A stretch of 64,000 nucleotides of DNA. Origin: Nostoc sp. LPT (GTDB lineage: Bacteria; Cyanobacteriota; Cyanobacteriia; Cyanobacteriales; Nostocaceae). Position numbers and translations under genes: made by a program. The stretch spans positions 173,843-237,842 of the forward strand of contig NZ_JABXKF010000032.1 in the NCBI RefSeq assembly GCF_017115165.1, read 5' to 3'. The notes beneath the pieces were generated by a model. The model was given only the letters and a program-made list of their open reading frames with translations, searched no databases and was not told the DNA's origin. Below are positions 8,560-15,920 of this stretch, one piece after another (position 1 is the first letter of the stretch; each line of letters starts with the position of its first letter).

Positions 8560-9222
8560 ATGGCAACTTCAATATCAATTTCCTCCGGTAGCGGCAGTGT
8601 TAGTGCCAGTTCTAGTAGTCATAGCAGTAGTAGCAATAATGGTCAGAGCGATGTCATTAACGCTAGTGGTGGTAACAGTACCCTTATAGGTGGTAGTGGC
8701 AACAGTCTCCTTAACGCTGGTAGTGGCAACGATAGCCTCTTTGGTAATGCTGGCAACGATACTCTTAACGGTGGTGCTGGCAACGATAGGCTAAATGGCG
8801 GTACTGGCAAAGATATTCTCAGTGGTGGTACTGGCAAAGACACTCTCATCGGCGGTGATGGGGATGATGTCCTGACTGGCGGTAGTGGGAATGATATTCT
8901 CACTGGAGGATCGGGTAATGATATTTTCAAGTACAACTCAATTTCTGAGAGTCTACTTTCGTCACGTGACTTAATCACTGACTTTCGTGGAAACGGTAGT
9001 TTACCAGGCGATCGAATCGATCTATCTACTATCGATGCCAACTCCACTATTGGGGGCAACCAAGCTTTCAGTTTCATTGGGAGTGGTCAATTCTCCGCAC
9101 CTGGTCAAATCCGTTATTCTGGAGGTATTCTGCAAGGTAACACTGATGGTAATCTGTCGGCTAATTTTGAAATTCGGCTTATAGGAGCACCACAATTAGT
9201 GTCAAGTGACCTCATTCTTTAA
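8560..9222 (+). CDS. Small RTX / serralysin C-terminal-like secreted protein (copy C)
   Basis: This 220-residue protein has a Ser/Gly-rich low-complexity N-terminus (residues 1-35) and about nine RTX nonapeptides ([24 protein letters not shown]; residues 40-125) that should fold into a calcium-binding beta-roll. An M10-type serralysin C-terminal domain follows (residues about 125-220: [46 protein letters not shown]). There is no protease or other catalytic domain. RTX proteins with such C-termini normally leave the cell through a type I secretion system, which is not encoded nearby. ATG 8560 is preceded by AGGAGAAACTCATCA. From residue 111 onward the DNA is identical to copy D. Confidence 0.8.
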   Translation: MATSISISSGSGSVSASSSSHSSSSNNGQSDVINASGGNSTLIGGSGNSLLNAGSGNDSLFGNAGNDTLNGGAGNDRLNGGTGKDILSGGTGKDTLIGGDGDDVLTGGSGNDILTGGSGNDIFKYNSISESLLSSRDLITDFRGNGSLPGDRIDLSTIDANSTIGGNQAFSFIGSGQFSAPGQIRYSGGILQGNTDGNLSANFEIRLIGAPQLVSSDLIL

Positions 9223-9510
9223 TTTAATATTCCTGCCTTGAAAGTAAGGTAGGAGGCAGAAGGTAGAAGGCACTAGAGAATGAAAATATTTCTTTACAGC
9301 CCTCAGTTCTAGTCACTATTTTCAAGGCAGATATAATTTTGAAGAAAAACTCTGGTACAAAGTTAGAGTGTCTCCAGCTTTGCACCGGAATCAATATCAA
9401 TATACTGAGCTATAAACGTAGAAAGTCAGAGCTTCAACTTGCGGCAATGACTTTTTTTCATATTTAAATTCGTATTGCTATCCTAGTATTTCCGGCACTT
9501 TAGATACCTA

Positions 9511-9690
9511 ATACCATTTCTTTGTGAGGCTGCACCAAATTTTCTTTCTTCTTTTGTGTCCAACTCTTACGAGACGCTGCGCGTAGCTTGCTTCTCGGTA
9601 GGAGTATGCGCCCTACCCTGCTGTCAGCCGCTTTGCGTCTATGCGGTTCGTTCCTTATATAATTTGGCGTATCTTTATACAGAATTGGTA
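9511..9690. mobile_element. 180-bp MITE with TA target duplication and intact empty site
   Basis: The sister copy near 12090 reads TAGATACCTAACACACAAG. Here the same sequence is split after CCTA by 180 bases and resumes with TAACACACAAG, so TA (9509-9510, 9691-9692) is duplicated. The termini are imperfect inverted repeats (ATACCATTTCT left, TACCAATTCT read from the right). The interior carries a typical Nostoc GC-rich repeat (ACGCTGCGCGTAGCTTGCTT). These are features of an IS630/Tc1-like MITE. Confidence 0.75.
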
Positions 9691-9873
9691 TAACACACAA
9701 GAATCATCCCTATTTTATCCAAACGCTTAGATGAAGATTTATTCTAATTAGGACTGACCAAAAGACACGGTAAAACATAGAGAATTACTCATATTCTATC
9801 GCATCGCCCAGGCATGAGAAAATCAGGTAATACAATCGCAACTGTTGCGATGATGGCACGGAAGGAAAATAAG

Positions 9874-9930
9874 ATGTCGAAGAATTTGAGAAGCCAAATT
9901 GTAACGCAAGGGGTGCAGCGATCGCATTGA
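9874..9930 (+). pseudogene. ilvD 5' remnant 3
   Basis: ATG 9874 opens an 18-codon frame [18 protein letters not shown] followed by TGA. Residues 1-17 match IlvD with a single substitution (E3K), and the upstream GGCACGGAAGGA ribosome-binding region is preserved. Identity stops at the HIP1 octamer 9918-9925. It could still be translated into an 18-residue peptide but is best read as a duplication relic. Confidence 0.85.
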
Positions 9931-10257
9931 TCAACAACGCTTTCAACTTATTTACTTGAGAAGGCGGTTCGATAAATTAACCTTTTTCGCTATTTTTGCT
10001 TAAGTCTTAATAACTATAAAAACAACCAAACAAATCTTAATAGTTTCACATAGGTTTTGCCGAGAGTTATAAAAGAAATTTCCTTATTATTTCTTATAGA
10101 TATAAAAATCTATCCCTGAAGGTAGTATCATACTCTTGTTATTCTGAATACAGCAAAAATGTCCTACAATCTATGCAATTTCGTAGGAGAGAATCTACTT
10201 ATTACCTAGCAGCCTACTACTGGAACCTATGAAGATATAAGACACAAGGATATAACA

Positions 10258-10358
10258 TACAGCAGATTGCAACAGGCGTGAGGTACAGATAATCGTAGGG
10301 GCACAACGTGTTGTGCCCCTAGCCGTGTACTTACTTCATTTACCTGAAATACGCTGTA
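10258..10358. mobile_element. 101-bp palindromic MITE-like element
   Basis: The termini are TACAGC and GCTGTA, as in the element at 7290-7385. The centre is a perfect 12-bp inverted repeat, TAGGGGCACAAC at 10296-10307 against 10310-10321, with a 2-base spacer, so it could extrude as a cruciform. Comparison with leader copy A near 5605 shows the uninterrupted sequence, confirming insertion after the leaders diverged. Confidence 0.65.
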
Positions 10359-10672
10359 ACTATTGGCACAATTTTGATGCCAACATCATTAATGCATCCA
10401 GTGCTTATAAAATCTTCTCAAGTTTTCAGGCTTAACAGCAAACACCTGTTCTAATCAGGTGTCGTTCAGTTATGTCTTCCACTCGTTATTTATCCATTTA
10501 TATTCTCGGCGTTGCTCAATAAAAGTGTGAAATTCAAAAATTCCATGTTTGAAACTGTTTTCTTTGGGCTTTTGGAGAAAACCAAATTCATACTCTTAAT
10601 TAGCAATGCTGTTTTCTAATGGTGAAGTGACGAGGTAATTTTTTTACCCTCTAAGTTTAGGAGAAACTCACT

Positions 10673-11803
10673 ATGGCAACCATTAACGGTACTAATCGCC
10701 CTGACAATCTGTCCGGTGGAGATGATTTTTTTAGTTTCGGTGATATCATCAACGGATTTGATGGCAACGATACGATTAACGGCGGAGACACATTCATTAA
10801 TAACGATACGATTGACGGCGGAGCGGGCAACGATACGATAAACGGCAGAGCGGGCAACGATATCCTCATTGGCGGTACTGGAACCGATAGCCTTACTGGA
10901 GGCGATGGCAACGATGTTTTCAAGTTCAACTCAGTTTCTGAGAGTAAACCCGGTGTTTTACGGGATGTTATCACTGACTTCCTTGGAGGTGACAGAATCA
11001 ATCTATCTAGCATCGACGGCAACTCCACTATAGCGGGCAACCAAGCCTTCACTTTCATTGGGGCTAGCGCATTCTCTGTACCCGGTCAGGTTCGTTATTC
11101 AGGAGGTATTCTCCAAGCTAACATTGATCGGAATCTGTCGGCTGACTTTGAGATTCAGCTCGTAGGAGCGCCACAATTAGTGGTAAGCGACATTATCTTT
11201 TCTGCTACTGACAATAACAGTTTCAGCATAGGGCAAAGTGGCACAAGTGACGGACGTTCTCCAACTGGCTCTTTTAGTGCGAGCAGTAATGAAAACGGCA
11301 CAATCTTTACTAGTAGTGTTAACAACAATATCAACTATATTATTAAATCCGGTAGTGGCAACGATACTATTAACGGTGGCGGTAGTGGCAACGATACTAT
11401 TGACGGCGGTAGTGGCAACGATACTATTAACGGCGGTCGTGGCAACGATATACTCACTGGCGGTAGTGGGACTGATATTCTCACTGGAGGATCGGGTAAT
11501 GATATTTTCAAGTACAACTCAATTTCTGAGAGTCTACTTTCGTCACGTGACTTAATCACTGACTTTCGTGGAAACGGTAGTTTACCAGGCGATCGAATCG
11601 ATCTATCTACTATCGATGCCAACTCCACTATTGGGGGCAACCAAGCTTTCAGTTTCATTGGGAGTGGTCAATTCTCCGCACCTGGTCAAATCCGTTATTC
11701 TGGAGGTATTCTGCAAGGTAACACTGATGGTAATCTGTCGGCTAATTTTGAAATTCGGCTTATAGGAGCACCACAATTAGTGTCAAGTGACCTCATTCTT
11801 TAA
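10673..11803 (+). CDS. Double-module RTX / serralysin C-terminal-like protein (copy D)
   Basis: The 376-residue product contains two complete modules in tandem. Module 1 has RTX repeats (residues about 1-80: GGAGNDTI, GGTGTDSL) and an M10 C-terminal domain (about 85-180, ending VVSDIIF). A Ser/Asn-rich linker (about 181-225) leads to module 2: RTX repeats (226-282) and a second M10 C-terminal domain (283-376, ending VSSDLIL). The second C-terminal domain is identical to that of copy C. No enzyme domain is present. Fusion of two single-module genes explains the architecture. The AGGAG Shine-Dalgarno lies about 8 bases before the ATG. Expected to be calcium-binding and exported by a type I system encoded elsewhere. 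Confidence 0.8.
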   Translation: MATINGTNRPDNLSGGDDFFSFGDIINGFDGNDTINGGDTFINNDTIDGGAGNDTINGRAGNDILIGGTGTDSLTGGDGNDVFKFNSVSESKPGVLRDVITDFLGGDRINLSSIDGNSTIAGNQAFTFIGASAFSVPGQVRYSGGILQANIDRNLSADFEIQLVGAPQLVVSDIIFSATDNNSFSIGQSGTSDGRSPTGSFSASSNENGTIFTSSVNNNINYIIKSGSGNDTINGGGSGNDTIDGGSGNDTINGGRGNDILTGGSGTDILTGGSGNDIFKYNSISESLLSSRDLITDFRGNGSLPGDRIDLSTIDANSTIGGNQAFSFIGSGQFSAPGQIRYSGGILQGNTDGNLSANFEIRLIGAPQLVSSDLIL

Positions 11804-12013
11804 TTTAATATTCCTGCCTTGAAAGTAAGGTAGGAGGCAGAAGGTAGAAGGCACTAGAGAATGAAAATATTTCTTTACAGCCCTCAGTTCTAGTCACTAT
11901 TTTCAAGGCAGATATAATTTTGAAGAAAAACTCTGGTACAAAGTTAGAGTGTCTCCAGCTTTGCACCGGAATCAATATCAATATACTGAGCTATAAACGT
12001 AGAAAGTCAGAGC
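11473..12013. repeat. 541-bp direct repeat of 8892-9432
   Basis: Lines compared between 8892-9432 and 11473-12013 (offset 2581) are identical, covering the last 110 codons of the RTX gene plus about 210 bases of 3' flank. Sequence on both sides is similar but clearly diverged, so the block was homogenised recently by gene conversion or a fresh duplication. Confidence 0.8.
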
Positions 12014-12272
12014 CTTAATTTGCGGCAATGGCTTTTTTTCATATTTAAATTCGTATTGCTATCCCTAGTATTTCCGGCACTCTAGATACCTAACACACAA
12101 GAATCATCCCTATTTTATACAAACGCTTAGATAAAGATTTATTCTAAATTAGGACTGACCAAAAGACACGGTGAAACATAGAGAATTACTCATATTCGAT
12201 CGCATCGCCTAGGCATGAGAAAATCAGGTAATACAATCGCAATACAAGTCATGAGGCACGGAAGGAAAAAAG
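11804..12272. other. Spacer between RTX copy D and ilvD
   Basis: It holds no gene. It contains the intact version of the sequence that ends each duplicated unit: the uninterrupted MITE target (about 12090) and the ilvD leader with AAAATCAGGTAATACAATCG and the GGCACGGAAGGA ribosome-binding region. The ilvD promoter must lie here. Confidence 0.6.
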
Positions 12273-13958
12273 ATGTCAGAGAATTTAAGAAGCCAAATTG
12301 TGACGCAAGGGGTGCAGCGATCGCCAAATCGAGCTATGCTGCGTGCAGTTGGTTTTAAAGATGAAGATTTCAATAAAGCCATTGTGGGCATTGCCAATGG
12401 TTACAGCACGATCACTCCCTGTAATATGGGGATAAATCAACTGGCGCTCATAGCAGAGGTTGGGATTAAAACCGCTGGGGCAATGCCGCAAGTGTTTGGC
12501 ACAATTACCATTAGCGATGGAATTTCGATGGGAACTGAAGGGATGAAATATTCCCTAGTGTCGCGGGAAGTCATCGCTGATTCCATTGAAACCGCCTGTA
12601 CTGGACAAAGTATGGATGGTGTGCTAACCATTGGCGGTTGTGATAAAAATATGCCAGGGGCAATGCTGGCGATCGCCCGGATGAATATCCCTGCTATCTT
12701 TGTTTACGGTGGCACAATTAAACCCGGTCACTACAACGGACGCGATTTAACTGTTGTCAGTTCTTTTGAAGCTGTTGGTCAATACAGTGCTGGAAAAATT
12801 GACGAAAAAGAATTATTAGAAGTTGAAGGTCGAGCTTGTCCTGGTGCGGGTTCTTGCGGAGGAATGTTCACAGCTAACACCATGTCTTCAGCATTTGAAG
12901 CGCTGGGGATGAGTTTACCCTATTCCTCGACAATGGCGGCAGAAGATGCCGAAAAAGGCGACAGCACGGAAAAATCAGCTTATGTGTTGGTCGAAGCCAT
13001 TCGCAAACAAATCTTACCCCGCCAAATTATCACCCGTAAATCTATAGAGAATGCCATCTCTGTGATTATGGCAGTCGGTGGTTCGACCAATGCAGTACTG
13101 CACTTTTTAGCGATCGCCCGCGCTGCTGATGTAGAGTTAACTATAGACGACTTTGAAACTATCCGCGCCCGCGTTCCCGTTTTGTGTGATTTGAAACCAA
13201 GTGGTAAATATGTCGCTACAGATTTGCACAAAGCTGGTGGTATTCCGCAAGTAATGAAGATGTTACTTGTGCATGATTTATTACATGGTGATAGCCTCAC
13301 CATCAGCGGTCAAACCATTGCAGAGATATTAGCAGACATACCAGAAGAACCATCTGCCAATCAAGATGTGATTCGGACTTGGAATAACCCGATGTATCCT
13401 CAAGGACATTTAGCCATCCTCAGAGGTAATCTGGCAACAGAAGGGGCTGTCGCCAAAATTACTGGGGTGAAAAAGCCAGTAATTACCGGGCCTGCACGGG
13501 TGTTTGAATCGGAAGAAGCTTCTTTGGATGCAATTTTGGCGGGTAAAATTCAAGCTGGCGATATTCTCATCATCCGCTACGAAGGGCCTAAAGGCGGTCC
13601 TGGAATGCGAGAAATGTTGGCTCCCACCTCAGCAATTATCGGTGCTGGTTTGGGTGATGCTGTAGGATTAATTACCGACGGACGCTTTTCTGGCGGTACT
13701 TACGGCATGGTGGTTGGTCATGTTGCACCAGAAGCCGCAGTTGGTGGTACGATCGCGCTTGTAGAAGAAGGCGATAGTATTACTATTGATGCACCCGCTC
13801 GTTTATTGCAGTTGAACGTATCCGAAGAAGAATTGGCCCGTCGTCGTGCCAACTGGCAACCTCCGGCTCCACGTTACACTAAAGGCGTGTTGGCAAAATA
13901 TGCCAAATTAGTATCTTCTAGCAGTGTTGGTGCTGTGACAGATTTGGACTTGTTTTAA
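12273..13958 (+). CDS. ilvD: Dihydroxy-acid dehydratase
   Basis: IlvD (561 residues, normal family length) dehydrates 2,3-dihydroxy-isovalerate and 2,3-dihydroxy-3-methylvalerate to the keto acids that precede valine, isoleucine and leucine. The three iron-sulfur cysteines are visible at C50 (TPCNMG), C123 (GGCDKNMPG) and C195 ([11 protein letters not shown]), as is the C-terminal signature [13 protein letters not shown]. The ATG start is supported by AAGGA seven bases upstream. Codons 15-18 contain the HIP1 octamer at 12317-12324, where all three upstream duplicated remnants lose homology. The cofactor and dual substrate use are established for the family. Confidence 0.97.
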   Translation: MSENLRSQIVTQGVQRSPNRAMLRAVGFKDEDFNKAIVGIANGYSTITPCNMGINQLALIAEVGIKTAGAMPQVFGTITISDGISMGTEGMKYSLVSREVIADSIETACTGQSMDGVLTIGGCDKNMPGAMLAIARMNIPAIFVYGGTIKPGHYNGRDLTVVSSFEAVGQYSAGKIDEKELLEVEGRACPGAGSCGGMFTANTMSSAFEALGMSLPYSSTMAAEDAEKGDSTEKSAYVLVEAIRKQILPRQIITRKSIENAISVIMAVGGSTNAVLHFLAIARAADVELTIDDFETIRARVPVLCDLKPSGKYVATDLHKAGGIPQVMKMLLVHDLLHGDSLTISGQTIAEILADIPEEPSANQDVIRTWNNPMYPQGHLAILRGNLATEGAVAKITGVKKPVITGPARVFESEEASLDAILAGKIQAGDILIIRYEGPKGGPGMREMLAPTSAIIGAGLGDAVGLITDGRFSGGTYGMVVGHVAPEAAVGGTIALVEEGDSITIDAPARLLQLNVSEEELARRRANWQPPAPRYTKGVLAKYAKLVSSSSVGAVTDLDLF

Positions 13959-13976
13959 TTAACCTGACATGATCTG

Positions 13977-14015
13977 AACTACCTACACTGGCCGCTAGGT
14001 ACAGTGTGGGTAGTT
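13977..14015. repeat. 14-bp stem hairpin after ilvD
   Basis: AACTACCTACACTG pairs with 14002-14015 with one mismatch and an 11-base loop. It can be the left subterminal hairpin of the IS605 relic and may also help end the ilvD transcript, though no T run follows. Confidence 0.6.
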
Positions 14016-14163
14016 TACCTGAAACAGCAAGAAGGCTTACACGCTCACCTGTACTCAGGGAGCGTGTTGAGATGAATTGCGCGTGAGGTGAGGAGTGTAG
14101 TCTGACCATATTTGAGCGTAGCAAAAACCGGAAAGACTACGACGACGAGACGAGCAAAATATT

Positions 14164-14899
14164 TTGTCTTCAATTAGAGACGCTATTGGTGTTGACCTAG
14201 GGTTAAAAACGTTTGCTATCACTTCTGAGGGTTCCAAATATGACCTACCTAAAAAACAATTAGCAAAACTAGAACAGAATAAAAAGGGTAAACAGCGTAA
14301 ACTAGCTAAGAAGACAGATAAAACTTCTAACAAGCGTCGGAAAGCTAAACGAATAGTAGCCAAAGTCTCTAGCAAAATCGCTAGAGTAAGAGTTGACTTT
14401 CTACACAAGCTATCTCGCAAAATAGCATACGAAAACCAAGTTGTTTGTGTAGAAGATTTGGCAGTTAAGAATATGGTTAAAAATCCTAACTTGGCAAAAT
14501 CGATAAGTGATCAAGGATGGGGAATGTTCCAAACCATGCTCAAATACAAAGCTGAGAAATTTGGACACACCTATCAAGAAATTGGTCGTTTCTTCCCATA
14601 TTCTCAACTTTGTAGCGAGACTCTACTTGCCAATCCCAATGTTGCAAAAAGGTTATGATTCATTGGGTGTAAGGTTTGTAGACTGTCCCCACTGCCAAAA
14701 GCAGCATGATAGAGATATTAACGCTGCAATAAATATTAGAAATGAAGGTTTGCGATTATGGGCGTTAGGAACTAGTGCTTCTGCCCTTGGAGGGGATGTA
14801 AGACCAAAGTCATCAGGACGTAAAAAATCCATGAAGTCCGAGGCAATCCCCCGTGAATTGGGAAGCCCACACCCAATAATACTCAGATGGGTGTTGGGT
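14164..14899 (+). pseudogene. tnpB: TnpB (RuvC-like RNA-guided nuclease) pseudogene
   Basis: The first frame (14164-14658) starts abruptly just before the RuvC-I motif (GVDLGLKTFA, catalytic Asp) and includes RuvC-II (VCVEDLAVKNM, catalytic Glu) and the GWGMFQ/FFPYSQLCS region. About 190 N-terminal residues of a normal 400-residue TnpB are missing. Within the zinc finger the first Cys-x-x-Cys is lost and the frame shifts; the remainder (CPHCQKQHDRDINAAINIRN, containing the RuvC-III Asp) is read in another frame to about 14855. It cannot make an active nuclease. Family function: IS605 TnpB cuts DNA using an omega-RNA from the element's right end. Confidence 0.85.
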
Positions 14900-14906
14900 A
14901 GTTCAC
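14760..14906 (+). ncRNA. Candidate omega-RNA / right-end region of the tnpB element
   Basis: Overlapping the tnpB 3' end are CCCACACCCAATAATACTC followed by GGGTGTTGGGTAGTTCAC, which forms a hairpin (CACCCA with TGGGTG). In IS605 elements this right end is transcribed as the guide-RNA scaffold, with the guide starting after the cleavage motif (here after 14906). Whether this relic is still transcribed is unknown. Confidence 0.45.
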
Positions 14907-14938
14907 TCTAAAGTTATACCTCTCCATTCCCTACCACC

Positions 14939-14967
14939 TTGACTTATACATGGGAAATATGTATAAT
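14939..14967 (+). promoter_or_regulatory. Sigma-70-type promoter for the manganese riboswitch/exporter
   Basis: TTGACT at 14939-14944 and TATAAT at 14962-14967 are separated by 17 bases, a near-consensus promoter. Transcription would start around 14974, immediately before the riboswitch aptamer. Confidence 0.75.
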
Positions 14968-14974
14968 CGCGATC

Positions 14975-15133
14975 AAACAGAAGGGGAGTAGCTGCTGGCA
15001 AAAAATATAAAAGCCAGTACATCTGAATCAACATACTGGCGATCAGCCTGGTTCAGGTGGCAAATAATCAATATTTGAAAGCGAGACCTTCACTAAGTTC
15101 ACACCGAAAAGTGTAAACTTGGTGAGGTCTTTT
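14975..15133 (+). promoter_or_regulatory. yybP-ykoY manganese riboswitch
   Basis: The leader has the hallmark AAGGGGAGTAGC at 14981-14992, a GCTGGC/GCCAG stem, the internal ATCAGCCTGG loop sequence, and the conserved GCGAGACCTT at 15081-15090. The 3' part folds as a long hairpin: AGACCT (15084-15089) with AGGTCT (15125-15130), AAGTT with AACTT and ACAC with GTGT inside, followed by TTT. This looks like an intrinsic terminator expression platform. The yybP-ykoY class (RF00080) senses Mn2+ and commonly controls Mn exporters, matching the gene downstream. Confidence 0.85.
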
Positions 15134-15184
15134 GGCTCTCATCAAGCTTCACATCGGTAAACGATTCTTCAGGAGCTTGAGAGA

Positions 15185-15805
15185 GTGTTAACAGCTTTTA
15201 CCGCAGGTTTATTACTAATTACAGTTTCCGAATTAGGCGATAAAACATTTTTTATTGCTGTGATTTTGGCAATGCACCACCCGCGGCGGCTGGTATTTAT
15301 AGGTGTGACAGCTGCTCTAGCCGCGATGACAATCCTTTCGGTGATATTTGGACAAGCGGTATCTTTGTTGCCAAAAGTTTATATTCATTACGCCGAAATA
15401 GCTTTATTTATTGCCTTCGGTATCAAGCTGTTGTATGACGCTAGTAAGATGTCCACTGCTGCTTGTGATACAGAAGTTGTAGAAGAAGCTGAGGCTGCGG
15501 TAAAACAAGCAGATTTGCAGTTACCAAAGCAAAAGACTTCCTTAGCAATTGTCGTAGAAGCCTTTGTGTTGACATTTATGGCAGAGTGGGGCGATCGCAC
15601 CCAAATTGCCACTATTGCCCTAGCAGCAGGCAATAACCCCATTGGAGTCACAATAGGTGCAATTTTAGGACATTCCTTATGTGCTGCGATCGCAGTTATC
15701 GGCGGCAAAATGATTGCCGGACGCATTTCTGAGCGTCAACTCACCTTTATTGGCGGATGCTTGTTTTTAGTCTTTGGTGTAGTTGCAGCCATTGAGGGAG
15801 CGTGA
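15185..15805 (+). CDS. mnx: GDT1/UPF0016-family manganese exporter
   Basis: The 206-residue membrane protein has the two signature motifs of the family, ELGDKTFF (about residue 17) and EWGDRTQIATI (about 137). Each sits in one half of an inverted repeat of three helices, joined by a charged loop (about 88-118). Cyanobacterial homologues (Mnx in Synechocystis) export manganese and protect against Mn overload; thylakoid or plasma membrane location cannot be decided here. The GTG start at 15185 is preceded by AGGAG about nine bases upstream. The Mn2+-sensing riboswitch just upstream supports the substrate assignment. It appears monocistronic. Confidence 0.88.
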   Translation: MLTAFTAGLLLITVSELGDKTFFIAVILAMHHPRRLVFIGVTAALAAMTILSVIFGQAVSLLPKVYIHYAEIALFIAFGIKLLYDASKMSTAACDTEVVEEAEAAVKQADLQLPKQKTSLAIVVEAFVLTFMAEWGDRTQIATIALAAGNNPIGVTIGAILGHSLCAAIAVIGGKMIAGRISERQLTFIGGCLFLVFGVVAAIEGA

Positions 15806-15920
15806 GCGGATGAGGGGGATGAGCAAGAATAATAATTGTTTGTTTGCTTCCTTTACTCCCTGATCTCCCTCATCTCCCCCTGCTCCCCCTGCTCCCCTGC
15901 TCCCTACTCCCCGCTCCCCA
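15806..15920. repeat. Polypyrimidine CTCCC-type repeat tract
   Basis: Runs of CTCCCTCATCTCCCC and CTGCTCCCC-type units lie between two convergent genes. The same repeat type recurs at about 18225-18290, 44930-45010 and 53600-53640, so it is a dispersed low-complexity family of this genome. Confidence 0.6.

Larger units (their letters stand above)
9223..10672. other. Gene-free spacer between RTX copies C and D
   Basis: I find no supported gene in this 1.45-kb stretch. It contains the 3' flank of copy C (identical to the flank of copy D up to about 9432), a 180-bp MITE (9511-9690), the third ilvD remnant (9874-9930), the start of unit D, a palindromic element (10258-10358), and the rest of leader copy D ending in AGGAGAAACTCACT before the ATG at 10673. 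Confidence 0.65.
13974..14906 (+). mobile_element. Decayed IS605-family (tnpB-only) element
   Basis: The element lies 15 bases after the ilvD stop. At the left is a subterminal hairpin, AACTACCTACACTG (13977-13990) against CAGTGTGGGTAGTT (14002-14015, one mismatch). At the right is a hairpin-rich end finishing GGGTAGTTCAC at 14906. A TTCAC right cleavage motif is what is described for ISDra2-type elements. There is no tnpA, and the tnpB inside is truncated and frameshifted. Exact ends are inferred. Confidence 0.6.

Noticed and set aside
8643..9077. Antisense proline-rich ORFs over the RTX genes (also 10657-11058 and 11335-11658)
   Set aside because: GC-skewed RTX repeats leave the opposite strand open; the sense frames carry recognisable domains.
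9500..9700. 66-residue leftward ORF
   Set aside because: It spans the 180-bp MITE and its flanks and is a by-product of the insertion.
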